The notes beneath the pieces are model-generated. The model did no database searches. It was not told the DNA's origin and worked only from the letters and a program-made list of their open reading frames with translations. DNA of 64,000 nucleotides from the NCBI GenBank assembly GCA_900708905.1, contig CAADRB010000031.1, forward strand, positions 352,051 to 416,050. The letters are read 5' to 3'. Within the stretch, counting starts at the first letter, position 1. Each line of letters opens with the position of its first letter. Made by a program: the position numbers and the translations under genes. Below are positions 52,001-62,880 of the stretch, piece after piece. This stretch comes from Hymenolepis diminuta. Its lineage: Eukaryota > Platyhelminthes > Cestoda > Cyclophyllidea > Hymenolepididae.

Positions 52001-53143
52001 TTATATGTAGACTTCGGGGGTAGGTGTTGCCGGTGCACTCTCGGGCAGTTCTTCAGAGAAAGTACTCGCCAGTTTCTTCAACAATCTCCTCAGCAAGGGC
52101 CCATCAGCTCGTCAAGCGCCTTCGACGCCACCCTCCACTTTGGCCGGACAGGCAGCAGCTTCTGAAGCAATCAATGGTGAGTTCTCCGTCATAACTGTCG
52201 TGTTTATTTTTGTTTTAATGAACTTTGTCTACTGATTTATTTTAAATAGTAGTTTGCTTTTCAAATTCAATTTCCAGGATATGTAGCTATTGGGGATTAT
52301 TGGTATTCGGTCGAAATAAAGATTTATTAAATTTATATGTTAATTTTTTGTGTACTCTGTGCTGGTTTTATATCTACTATTTGCGAATCTTCCGTTATAA
52401 TATCGATTTGTAGAAATTATGGGATTGGTGCCGACCACTCATTATCGCGAATTCGTGAAGTTTAAACTTCCCAGTAGGTCTTAAGGAAAAGAAGACTTAT
52501 CATATTATTTGGGACTCCTGAGAAATTTTCTTGTCCAAATTGAAATGTTCAAATTCCTCTTTTATCTGTCTTTAATGAAAGTTTAAATTAAATGCATCTT
52601 TTAATTTTCTTAACTATCTTCCTAACTTTAGGCTGATCTGAGGAGTTTTACTTCTTTTGGAGTCCATAAGAGTTTGCTTATTTGTAAGGGGAATAAAATT
52701 GTGAAAAGAACTTTAATTAATGAGGTAACTGTTATCCTTAAGAGACTCAAAGTTGCTCTAATCCCACTTATCTTACTGGACTTTCACAATAATAATTACA
52801 TAATGGTTGAGTGTAATTATTTTGGGTAATTAATTATATTTAGTGGTAAACTAAATTTAAGTTGAATATCCCGTAAATAACCGACACTGAAACGTAATTT
52901 AGTTATTCTAGATTGCCTTTGACGATGTATTATTTAAGTGGAAAGAAAGAATTTTCACAGGGCATTATTTTGAGACCTAAATTGACTTAGATCCGATATT
53001 TTTCAGGTCAAAGCGAGGTCCCAAATATGACTGCCAAGGAGATGCAATCTGAACTAGAACGCCTGGCTCGAACATCCAAAGAGGCTTTGGACAAATCCCA
53101 GGGAAATTCGGAGAAATCTCCAGCCGTTGAAAAGTCCTCTTAA
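46035..53143 (+). CDS. DYNC1LI: cytoplasmic dynein 1 light intermediate chain (nine exons)
   Basis: Exons: 46,035-46,093; 46,128-46,582; 46,655-47,064; 48,644-48,737; 49,477-49,612; 50,659-50,815; 50,881-51,042; 52,011-52,176; 53,007-53,143. They join in frame to 591 residues (human DYNC1LI1 has 523). The protein binds the dynein heavy chain through a Ras-like domain and cargo adaptors through its C-terminus. Landmarks: LWSTILKEV (19-27), P-loop GDNGAGKS (45-52), LNAWVLDGDL, VVIVVDMDRPWN, NLGIPLIVVVNKTD with a G4-like NKTD (307-310), MHIRRFCLSYGASLIYVSAK, and EKVLASFFNNLLSKG (507-521), the adaptor-binding helix with its key FF pair (513-514). Exon 3 adds a Ser/Ala-rich and acidic insert that explains the extra length. 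The ATG at 46,035 leaves a shorter N-terminus than in human; no upstream exon was found. The gap lies in intron 4. Confidence 0.95.
47065..48643 (+). other. intron 3 of the light intermediate chain
   Basis: A 1,579-nt intron with an AAG|GTGGGC donor (a weaker variant) and a TTTTTATCTTTAG acceptor. A 106-codon frame at 47,260-47,580 within it has no domain and overlaps repeat R3. Confidence 0.8.
47390..47560 (+). repeat. dispersed repeat family R3, copy 1
   Basis: Resembles 62,695-62,880 in the same orientation. The clearest block is GGGTCATA...AGAATAAGTCAAGT, followed by weaker similarity for about 100 bp. It is inside intron 3 of the light intermediate chain. Confidence 0.35.
48830..49467. 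other. assembly gap (638 N) inside intron 4
   Basis: Unresolved bases. The exon that follows starts right after CTGTAG at 49,477 and joins exon 4 in frame to give SYGASLIY, as in the human protein. The gap therefore removes no coding sequence from this gene. Confidence 0.97.
49613..50658 (+). other. intron 5 of the light intermediate chain
   Basis: A 1,046-nt intron with a GTGAGT donor and a TGTTTTTTAG acceptor. No nested gene or repeat was recognised. Confidence 0.8.
51043..52010 (+). other. intron 7 of the light intermediate chain
   Basis: A 968-nt intron with a GTGAGT donor and a TATATGTAG acceptor. The frame of exon 7 stays open past the donor for about 45 codons, but that continuation is hydrophobic and unlike the family. 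The splice is preferred because the next exon restores the known C-terminal region. Confidence 0.8.
52177..53006 (+). other. intron 8 of the light intermediate chain
   Basis: An 830-nt intron with a GTGAGT donor and a TATTTTTCAG acceptor. Nothing else was recognised in it. Confidence 0.8.
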
Positions 53144-53582
53144 ATCCCCTCCTTTTCATTTTTCTTCCATCTTTCCGCTTAACTTCGTCCTCCCTCTCGC
53201 CATATCTCGGTCTACTATTTGTCATTTCAATTTCGTTATGACAGTAATAATTTCTAACTCTATATATGAAAACTTTCACCTCTGTGTCGGTGCTTATATC
53301 CCTTATGCGAAGAAGACTGAAATCTTATGGTGCCTTCTTATTATTGCGGATGTTGTTATTAATCAATAGATTGATTTGTAGGAAGTGTGGTCCAAATGGG
53401 GGTTTACTGTAGGACATCTTATATACAGGGTGTATGAGGCAATCTGAGGATACCTTACGCACTTTTAGATAATGAAACTGTTAATGGTTGAAACTTACAA
53501 TTTCTTATAACAAAATAAATTAACAAATACCTATTAAGATGGGTTTCATTCTATTTATCCTCCTTCGGCTTCCATCACCCAC

Positions 53583-53891
53583 TCAGGTCAAGTCCGAAAG
53601 CGATTGATTGCAAGCTTTGGTTAGGTGGTTTTTATTGATGATCTCCGTTGCTCGGGTTACTGCTTCCATGAGAGGATTCGGTGTTATGGAGATGCTTATT
53701 AACTTCCTTTTCAACTCCACCCCACCCCACACGTAATAATCCGAAGGATTAAGGTCTGGTGTGGTAGGTGGCCATGAATTTGGTGTGATGTGATGATGGA
53801 AATTCTCAATCATCCATATAATCCTGGCTTTTGAGAACTTAAGGGGATGGAGTCGAGTCTTTTTAGAGGATATAAGGGGATCTTCCTTCAT
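53583..53891 (-). pseudogene. mariner transposase C-terminal fragment of copy 2
   Basis: A 102-codon frame carrying ITPNSWPPTTPDLNPSDYYVWG, the catalytic block before the C-terminus of mariner-like transposases, then the family's alpha-helical tail. It is cut off from the rest of the transposase by frameshifts. Copy 1 lacks about 80 bp of this part. Confidence 0.82.
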
Positions 53892-54084
53892 TGGCTACGC
53901 TGTCTCTCCAAGACGATTTAACGGCAACGGTTTGAAGAGTCCACCTAGGCGTCTGCATCTGCATTGGGTCTAAGGCGCTGCGGAAAAAATGAGGAGGTCA
54001 CGATGTGCTCCTCACTGTTCTTCACAACATCGAAAACCGCCACTGTTGGTGGGAACTTCGAGCATATGAATAAGAGTTGAAACT

Positions 54085-54339
54085 TCAGTGGGGTCCGACC
54101 GCACACAGCCACCTATCGTTTCTTCGATTGACTTTCTGATCCCAGTGGAAGTTGTTTTCATTGGGGAAAAACCAAAGGCCTTCCTGTTCTTCTGGGTATC
54201 TCAATTTCTTTAAGAGTCCTTTTGCATGCACTAAACGATTCTCTTGGATCTTTGTCCACATTAACTGACCTCGCCCAAGGACGTATGATTTGTATCCGAG
54301 GTCTTGATGGGCAACATCCCTCATAGTTCCTTCAGACAC
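54085..54339 (-). pseudogene. mariner transposase fragment (84 codons) of copy 2
   Basis: Same 84-residue product as at 24,602-24,856, residue for residue. It holds the end of the DNA-binding region and NRRNDRWLC. It ends at the same premature stop as copy 1, so the break predates the separation or has been copied between them. Confidence 0.82.
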
Positions 54340-54731
54340 TTGAAGACCTCTAGCAAGACGTCGCTCATTGACTTTCCAGGATTTTCGTTGATCATACCAT
54401 GCACTCTTCTCACAAACTCAGGTGTTCCGAGTGAGTCAGAGTAGAGCGTTGACAAAGCCGTTCTCTCTTGCTCGTGACTGCCAATTCATCTTCAATGTTT
54501 TCATTCAGCTCTTTCCTAACTTTCCAAAACGAAAGATCTCGCGACTCGTGGAATCTTGCAATTTCTAGATTGCTGTGTTTTGCTGTTATAGATACTATTA
54601 CAATGTCTATTTCATCAGTTAAAGTGATATCTGCTATGAGATCCTCTGATATAAAAATGCATTAATTACTATTGGGTTAGTTTAGATTACGCAAATACTT
54701 CCCCTCAGATATCTTGAGCGGCCTGGTCAAT

Positions 54732-55149
54732 GTGGAACAATAGGGCACATAGGTTAAAAGATCTAAATGCGGATCAGGAAACATTAAAGTGGGAGTGGGA
54801 GGAAGCAACCATCTCTCAATTATAGCAATTTTCAGCTTCTTGAAAGTATTAGTAGCGAATTATTGTAAATGACGACGTCACAGCTGCTGGCTGCACTTGA
54901 ATTTGTGCGACTTTGGGAGATAAGAGACTTCAGGATGAAATGAAGGTTGGGAAATATTTTTGAATAGACTATAAATACAAGTTCGAAAACAATGTATTTT
55001 TCTGCATTTTATAGTAAAGGCGTTGGATGAAAATGAAAAACTTATCCAGAAATTTAGATAAACAAATTACTGTTAATTGTTTAAAAAGTTTCCATGTTTG
55101 TTAGGATGTGCTAAGTTACAGAGTCATTACCCTCAAGGCACTTGCGCTT
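54732..55149. other. no gene seen
   Basis: Mixed-composition sequence between the mariner copy and gypsy fragment B. At about 55,095-55,125 a motif ATGTGCTAAGTTACAG recurs in altered form at about 56,613-56,640, on the other side of fragment B. Confidence 0.35.
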
Positions 55150-56529
55150 TATTTTCTAGTTGTGGCTTTTGAAAACCAAATATTATTTAGCGTGTGACGA
55201 TTTTGCCATCCCAAAAGCGAAAAAGTTTTCTCTTTCTCAATACTTAACAAAATGTTTCAGAGCTTATCTGCAGAAATCAAGGTTCTATTTGCATAAAATA
55301 AGGCTAAAATATTTCGTGTTGTTTCTAACACATTCGAAACCGCTGTTTCTCTAGAATCTTCTTAACAAATCAACTCAATCTACCATTGCACCTGTATCTC
55401 CTTCCTGTTCCAACTATTTCAAGTGGCCAATGATGAAGTGAAGTTACAGCCATCAGTCAGAGATGCTATAAAAGTAACGAATCCTACGCACTCTGTGGGA
55501 TCTCCCATGACTGAAGTCGTTCCTGCACGACTTGCCTCCGAGTCTATCGTGTACAAGCAAAAATTTCTTCTGGTATCCTGTCTGCTTGATCATCAAAGTA
55601 GACAAATTTGTCTCTTAAAGAGGTATGAGAAAGGTCGTTGTACTTTGCCCCGTCCAGAGCTCATGCATCGTCCACCTTGATTAAGACACAAAAAAATATT
55701 TTGGTCAATGTAGGCACATTCAAGCATTACTCATACTCATCAAAAGCAATCAGCACAGGTGGATGATAGATGCCAGCAACCTGAGGAAATTGGTCTTTCT
55801 TATTTCAAAGTAACAGTAACAGAAGCGGATGCACAAGATATAGACGCAGCTCCAATCAGTCCTTATCATCAGGATCTTATTTGGTCTCAAACTGATATTT
55901 CTCGGCCTCACATTGATAGCAGTCTTTCTGAACCTCCCCGATGAATCTCCTATCTAAATCTGCTTGAGGCGTATTCAAAGTGACCCGAGGTTATACTCAT
56001 TAAGTTTGCCACAACCGGTACCATCATTAACAACCTCTGCCAGGTATTCGCCAATCAGATTGTACCAAAATTTTTCGTGTCCAGAAATGTCACTCAGTTC
56101 TCTTCCATTCGATTTGAAGACTTTGGTCGTAATCTAATTATCCATCTTTTACACATTCTTTCTAATCTCGAAAGTCTGATTTGGCAACTTGTTGATAATG
56201 CAAAAAGGCAACTTCCCTTGTCACAAGGGAAGGAGACAATGGGAACGGTTCTTAAATCATTACAGTTTAGGAATCGGACGACGCCTCATGTTGGTGTCAA
56301 AACTGGGTGTGTCATCACAAAAATCTCCCTTCCCGGTACGTATCCGTATCTTACGAACCGAAAACGGATTCAACAGAGATTTATCCGGACCCATGTTACC
56401 TCTCCCCTCTCGTGGCATTTCGAAACTTCAGAGACCCAATACAATCATCGGCCTGATCATTATTCTGGACCCTCAAGGTGGATTCCGCTCTCAAACGCAT
56501 GGATAGACAACTTTCGTCGGGAGGTATAG
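55150..56529 (+). mobile_element. Ty3/gypsy pol fragment B (RNase H to integrase), degenerate
   Basis: The RNase H end is visible at 55,160-55,354 (CFRAYLQKSRFYL...LTHSKPLFL, matching the FRxYLxGxxF..TDHKPL region). From 55,423 to 56,529 one frame runs with four internal stops (55,678, 55,711, 55,942 and 55,981). It contains NLLEAYSK-stop-PEVILIKFATT, matching the gypsy integrase VDAYSKWPEV segment, and a TPHVGV block near the end of the core. Relative to the usual D-D-E triad, the first aspartate is kept (TDIS), the second is replaced (SRNVTQF for SDNGTQF), and the glutamate position is leucine (HILSNLESL). The fragment is dead. Fragment A at 3.4-4.6 kb is its diverged homologue. Confidence 0.75.
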
Positions 56530-58789
56530 GATTAAATGAGCAACTTATATCTAAGAGAAAATTAAATTAGCAATATATTATTAATTATACGCAAAATTTG
56601 TACATTTATTAAAATGTGCTAAATTGCAGGGTTATTGCCTTGCAGAATTTGGGAATAGATCCTACCATTAAGGCAATTAGGTGGTATTATTGAATTCTTG
56701 GATTTGTGGGTATATTTTGTACACGAATTAATTTATAACAAATATGTTCCTAGGTTTTTCTGAATGTATGAGTTATGGGTCGTTAGGATTGCTCGAGTTA
56801 GGAAATATTCGCGTGCAAGCTAATTTTTCGGCTAAAAGGACAGTTTACTCTAAAAAATAATATCATGGAATCAGCGCTCATTGATGCCCATTCTTGCTAA
56901 TGAATGACCAATCTGAAGTGTGTAAACCGATTTTCCCATTAAAGTAGCTCTAGTGATATAAACATTTATCTTAGTGAATTTGGGATGTTTAAATTCTTTC
57001 TGTCATTTCTTAATGCAGTTTAGATGATTGATTCCCACTAGATATGCCACGAGATCAGTACATAGCCAGTGACCAGTCTCACCGGTTAGGTCCAGCTGAT
57101 GAACAAGGATAGCTAAATTCACCTTCTACTAGAAAGCAAATAGAGATTTTGGTAGCTGTCATTGCGGAGTCATATTGCAGCTAGGCTTTAGAATATCGTT
57201 AGATCAAAACAGAACCGTTTATGTTCATGAAATTGGGAGTCGTATTAATTCCCCAATTATTTGACCTAAATCCTCTAATGCTCTGATTTAGTTATCTATT
57301 TTAGCTTAGCACTTACTAGACTACTATTTCGTGTCTTCAGATGCTATCTACTGAAAAAAACTCGTAGTTTTTTGCATTCGGTAATAATAATATTACGAAA
57401 AGCTGAATTAATCATATTCAGTAATTCAATTAACGAGTTAATTTGTCGAATAGCAAAGTATGTGTAATCAAATTAAAAAACAAAATGTGAATGGGAACTA
57501 ATTTAATTAATTTAATGATGAAAGATTTAGGTGAATTCACAATAAAACGGAATCGATGACGCTTTTAAGACAGGAAGCTTCCTCCAGTCATTTAGTGAGA
57601 ATGTAATAGCATTTTTAAAACATAAATTAAGTATAAAAAATGGCTAAACCTTCAAACAGCTCCAGCTACTTCAGAAGTATCATACGTAGGAGTTATTCAT
57701 TTATAAAAATCCTCTTCTGAAATATAATTCCAGTCCTCTTAAAACGAATATTCCTTCACATTCAATTCTAAATTCCTTGTCTAATGTAAAAGAGACAACT
57801 TAGTTAGTACAATGGTTGGCAATAATTATGAGAAATTAGATGTTCAGTTGAGTGTCACAGGCTCACTTAATACATTTTCCACTCTTCTCTCATCCTTCTC
57901 ATTACCCTGGGCAAATTAGACCGCTGCATTACTAAATACCGATGAGCGTCTTGTATGAGTAGATCATCTGTTATAAATTAATGAAAAAAATTTAATTAAC
58001 GGAGGAAATAGCCTTTTTTAATTAAAGAATTAATTAATGATAGCAAATTCTGAGTCTATTTAGAGAGAGAGGTTTTAGCCACCTATCTTGGGGCAGGGAG
58101 TAGTCTCAAGGATACCCTCTAGTGAAAAATTACAATTCTGCAATCTCTCAATTTAATGGCAATGCTTAAACAGTGGGGCCGTCAATTTCGAGCTCTGGGT
58201 GTACACCATTGGTCTAATTTTAATCACTGCAAGAAGAAGAATTTTAGACGTACTCTCTTGCAAAGCCATAGTGAGTGAAAAGCTAATTCAGCGAATTCTT
58301 CTGGAAACTTTCTCCGTCAAACACCAACGTTACTAAGTCTCATCTGTCTACTCTTGAGTGTAAATAAATTGAGATTAATCGATGTGGCATGATCGATCAC
58401 AGAACTAATTCACCTGGTCAGTAAGATCTAAGAATAATAGATATTATTTTTGACCTGTATCTAAGATTCAATTAATTAGCTTTGGATATTTAGACACTAT
58501 ACTGTGAACTATATCCTTTACGAGAAAGTGGATAACTTGTGGCTTCTAGAATTTAAATGACAGACTCGATGCCCTTCTTCATTTCCTACTTGATCCGTTG
58601 TCTCTGCTCATGCCTTATTGATGTTATCCTAATTCAGATGCCTTCCTATCGTAAGAAATTTTAAAAGTTTTGGTTTTGCTATGGGTAATAAAATTCTATT
58701 ATCACATAGTGAGTCGGGGGTCATTGATTACCATTCACGTCTGTCATGTCAGTGGTCATGAGCTAGAATCCTATCAGCGCACACCCGGC
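56530..58789. other. no gene seen
   Basis: A+T-rich, except for a few mixed patches near 57,050 and 58,080-58,240 in which no domain was recognised. Confidence 0.45.
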
Positions 58790-58852
58790 GAGCCGACCGC
58801 ACTGGTTAAGCATTTGCCCTGCAGAGATTGGCGAAATTCAAATCTCCCATGA
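58790..58852 (+). repeat. tRNA-derived element (SINE-like or tRNA pseudogene)
   Basis: GACCGCACTGGTTAAGC at 58,794 resembles a pol III A-box with the D-loop of a tRNA, then CCTGCAGA in the anticodon-arm position, then GAAATTCAAATCTCC at about 58,832, a near B-box. The spacing of about 50 nt fits a tRNA. I could not form a convincing seven-pair acceptor stem, so a working tRNA is unlikely. Confidence 0.35.
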
Positions 58853-60493
58853 TCCTACTCTCTCTCCAAGATGTGAGATGGAAAACGATCCCCTAAGTGG
58901 ACTTCGGAATTGTAATTATTAATGCGTAGTATAGTTGTGTGTAAAGTATGGATTAGGAAACGAATTAAAGGCAGACGAATGTGACTAATTAAAATAGCAC
59001 ATGGGAGCAAAAAAGGAAAGCAATGAACAACCCCGATCAATCTTCATTGATGAAGACTTGAATTTTGGGCAGCAACGAAAGATATTCCCAGTTCTCTTTC
59101 TTTAAAAATCCACAATTAAAAGTCGTATAAAGTATACTAATTCCATGAATGCCACGCTATTAATATTAACTAATGAATGACTAATTTCATCTTATAAATT
59201 AACACTCGATCAAATAATCTATTCGAATTCGCAGTATTGCGAATGCCTGTCAGATGATATTGAAAGAGGAGGCTTGGAGGAAGGATTACAAAAATACTAG
59301 TTTTCTCTGATATATTAAATGCTTCATAGCTAGAGTTCAATGACTGCATTCTGGCCATTTTAAGGAGAAAATGTATTGAAATGGTATCACCAACCTCATA
59401 TATATCTGTAAATTAAGATCGAAGTTAATTTGTTTAGATTAAATCCTGTAGTTTTAACGCACCAACACCTGAAGAAAACTGTAAGAAAGTCTCATTATGA
59501 AATTCCTCTTTACTCTCTAACTGTTTCTCGTCCCTTCAACACTTTGGACTAACTTACTGCTCGCAGTGTTAAGTATTTAACATGACAAGATAGCGCTTTT
59601 ATTTACTTTGCTATAAATAAAATAAAGTAACAGTAAAGTAACAGTTTGGCAAGGTGGAAAAAACAGTTCACTTAAATATTATATGAATATGTTAGATTTC
59701 CCTTGAATAAACATAAGTGAGCTCTACTATGTTTAAAATGTTATTGTTAGTCTCACTCACTTGTAAGAAGATGCATTTAAATCAATTCAATTAAATAAAC
59801 TGGTTGAAACATAGCGAGATGAACGCACCAACTCTCAGTGGTAATGCCAGGAAATTATTAAAACTATATATGTCATAAGAAAATGGATTGCTTAATGCAT
59901 TCAGAAACTAGATAAAGTAGGATATTCTGACTTCATTATGCTCTCCTTTTTGAGCCTTACCATTTATCCATAACTGGGCCGTATGGCACGTTTCATTTCC
60001 ATGGTATTAGGAGCTTGTGGACAAGTTCAGTTACTTGAATAGTTGGTCATGCCACTTTGATTCTTTTGTATCTTTTATGCTCACAAGCAAGTAAATAATG
60101 CTAACAAAGGCACTTTAAATGTTGCAGAGCTCACTAGTATTCACTCAGAGTGAGTTCTAATTTAATAAAGCTATTATTATCTTTAATTGGATCTATTTTC
60201 ATATTCCAATTTTTCTGTATTTAATGCATTTCTTTGGCGTGCCAATTTACTCAGTTAAAGTCATCCATTTGCCTCTTTAATGGTAGGAATTTAGTTGAAT
60301 TTGTTCTCATCTTTAGCAATTATTGAGTCACTATTTTCATTTACGTTCCTATACTAATAAAATAGCGCAGAATTTTAAATAATTAATAAGATTAAGTAAT
60401 TTTACATGAGACAGTAATTAGGTAATGTGTACCAAATATTGGACTATTAAAGTGATTTACACCCTTAGTAGCTCCGTGAGAACTTTTTTGCTT
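58853..60493. other. no gene seen
   Basis: A+T-rich upstream region of the membrane-protein gene, with no recognised features. Confidence 0.5.
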
Positions 60494-60501
60494 TATATAA
60501 A
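60494..60501 (+). promoter_or_regulatory. TATA box (TATATAAA)
   Basis: A strong TATA match 36-43 nt before the ATG at 60,537. With initiation about 30 nt downstream of the box, the 5' UTR would be only about 10-15 nt. A small upstream ATG at 60,501 would then not be transcribed. Confidence 0.5.
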
Positions 60502-60536
60502 TGCCTGTTTAAAAAAAATTAGACAATTTAGATTCC

Positions 60537-60938
60537 ATGAATAGACGCCACTCTTATATCCTCCTCGCTTTCTTGGCTTCCGCCTTCTTCTTCCAAGCAG
60601 TGGGATTGAGTGGATGGAGTTGTCGTGGACATGCCTTCAGTTCTAACTGTACTGACACTCCAAAAGTCCTCACAACTGGAATCATTTTGGCCCTTGCCGG
60701 CGGTGCAGCCACAATTGGTGGAATTCTTCTTTTTGCTGTAATAGCGACTAATAGTTACGGATCCTTTGTTACTGCTCCATGCTTCTATATTATAGCAACA
60801 GCTTTGAGTATTAGCGGCGTTGTATATTACAATTTGGAAACACACATATATTCGCCAATTTTTGCCATTTGTGGCATGTCTATTATAACGACAATTTCCT
60901 TAATTCTTATTATTGAATACATTGTCGGTACCTTTTAA
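60537..60938 (+). CDS. small four-helix membrane protein, claudin-like layout (133 residues)
   Basis: A single open frame with no intron needed. Predicted membrane helices lie at about residues 7-24, 45-69, 79-98 and 107-129, with a first extracellular loop (25-44) containing GLSGWSCRG and a second cysteine at 38. A W-x-C...C pair in the first loop of a four-helix protein is the layout of the claudin/PMP22 group, but sequence similarity is too low for a family call. NCT (37-39) in that loop is a possible N-glycosylation site. The coding strand is less A+T-rich than its surroundings; a TATA box precedes it and AATAAA follows, so it looks like a compact complete gene. It could be a flatworm surface protein. 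The function is unknown. Confidence 0.82.
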   Translation: MNRRHSYILLAFLASAFFFQAVGLSGWSCRGHAFSSNCTDTPKVLTTGIILALAGGAATIGGILLFAVIATNSYGSFVTAPCFYIIATALSISGVVYYNLETHIYSPIFAICGMSIITTISLILIIEYIVGTF

Positions 60939-61066
60939 TATAATTGTTTCTATGCAATGTGACACTTTTACTTCGTTGGTATAAATTTTCATTACAGGAG
61001 GAGATGAATACGTTTTGCATTATTCCATTATTTCCGAAGGAAGACAGATATATTTAATACCTTAAC

Positions 61067-61072
61067 AATAAA
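61067..61072 (+). terminator. poly(A) signal AATAAA
   Basis: Lies about 130 nt after the stop codon of the four-helix membrane protein (60,938) and supports the gene end. Confidence 0.6.
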
Positions 61073-62694
61073 ACATTATTCAAATAACTTGTGTTTATGT
61101 TTTACTGCGAACTAGAAATTATCGAAATAGTGGATACAAAATAGCGTTTTTGATAATATTTTAAACCCTGCATTTCACCCGCTATCAATCTGTCTGATAA
61201 CAGAAGAAAGCGGACATTCGCAGTGAACCAAATTGTCAAGGTTAAGGAGTCGCATCCTTCCCATCCTTAGAGTTAAGGAGCTGTATAATAACTTAAACCT
61301 GAAAATTTCAATATTATATTTCTGTGCTCCATTAAAGGTCATAAATTATAAAGTGCAATTTGGTAAAGATATGCATTTGAACTGAAACTTTTGAATATAT
61401 TATACCCCCAGGATGATCATTAATTCAGATATAAAAGGTTTTTCATTAAATTAAACCCAATTTAGGGGGGAAATTTATGCTACAAAGTTCATAAAATATA
61501 CCTTTTGTCATGCTTTATCGGTATAAATTGAGTCACTTTAAGTGTGTAACATAAGGGGCTGGGAAGACAAACCAACTGATTGAACTAAAGCCTAATATTA
61601 TTAATATCATAATAGTATTAACATTCTAATAACTATTATCATTTACTTTGAGCAAACCCTTATGAGCTCGTGTTTGTTGAAATCGTGTTGATTCCTTTCA
61701 GGCTGTTGGTATATTTATTATAAAAATGACACCAACTTACATCTCTAAAATTTTGAAGATGGGATATATCACAACCCACTTATACGAACTTGGTGAATTC
61801 GAATATATGCTTTCTTGAATCCCCTCATTGAAATAGAGCGGATTTGTGAAATTTTTGAGTATAAAAATGAAAAAATGGCAAGTGCCTTAAGCAACTCATA
61901 CCAAATCGCCTTCTAAGCCTTTATGAAGAGCAATAAAAGGCTTCTAAAGTATTTCAGTGAATGAGACTATTCATAATAATCCTAAGTATAACAACAGAGT
62001 TGTTTTGCTTCAAGATGGAAATTACCTAATTTCACCTTCTCTTTGGTAAAGGTTAGGCTCTCAGTTCCAATCTTGATTAAAAGGACTGAATATGACATGC
62101 GATCATAATAGCGCTGTGTATTATATCCGTTCTTGGTGTTGGACTATCATTTGATTAAGTTAATATACCGGTTGACAAGGCTTGACTAATGTCATACTAT
62201 TTTCCGCTGTTAAATAGTTGATTGTAAAAACAGATATTTTCTCTTCCCAGGTGAGAATTCATAAAATTTAGTAAAATAAGTTTATTTTTTGGAGATTGGG
62301 TTATGCAAATATTTTTTTTCTTGAAAGCATGCAGTATGTATGCATATATATGCAAAGGCGTATATAGTCTATTACACTTTCGTTATAATCAAGTCATCCT
62401 TGAATTTCAAATTTTTTGTCTTCATCTCATCTTCTCAGATATCAAGCAAATTCGCGATGTTATGCTGAACTATATCGGCCAGGATATGTCAAGATATTAT
62501 TTATATTAAATTTGATCGTCAAAAATTAAAATTGTGAAAACATCATATTATTTTGAGACCAGGGACTACCTAGTATTGATTTTGTTTGAATTTTCTGTAA
62601 CTAAATACAGATCTTTACAAATTTGCAATTTTGAGAAAGGCTGAAAATTTGTAAAATACTAAATTAATCCAATTGGTGATCAAGTAAATGTTGT
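61073..62694. other. no gene seen
   Basis: A+T-rich, with short frames only. Confidence 0.5.
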
Positions 62695-62880
62695 GTTGCG
62701 ATGTGAGCTGGGGTCATAAAGAAGGAATAAGTCAAGTTGTTCATATTGCTAGAAAAGGTCGGAAGTGGCGAGAAAAACCACTTCAGTTTGAAAGGGTTCT
62801 GGAAAAACACTTAATTTATTGATATAATACTAAGTTTATTTGTAAATGTTTCTTCGCGTAGCATCAATCATGTTCAGACT
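62695..62880 (+). repeat. dispersed repeat family R3, copy 2
   Basis: Matches 47,390-47,560. The best block is GGGGTCATA...GGAATAAGTCAAGT, then weaker similarity. Confidence 0.35.

Larger units (their letters stand above)
53424..54731 (-). mobile_element. mariner-type DNA transposon, copy 2 (dead)
   Basis: The left terminal repeat starts at about 53,424 with TACAGGGTGTATGAGGC. The right end, near 54,721-54,731, is a decayed relative of the CACCCTGTGTA end of copy 1. The minus-strand transposase is broken. One frame (53,583-53,891) holds the C-terminal half with TPDLNPSDYYVWG, a block carrying the third catalytic aspartate, and another (54,085-54,339) holds the middle, identical to copy 1. 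Between them the second-aspartate region (KDSTP) is in yet another frame. The element begins about 280 bp after the stop codon of the light intermediate chain, so it may overlap that gene's 3' end. Confidence 0.87.
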
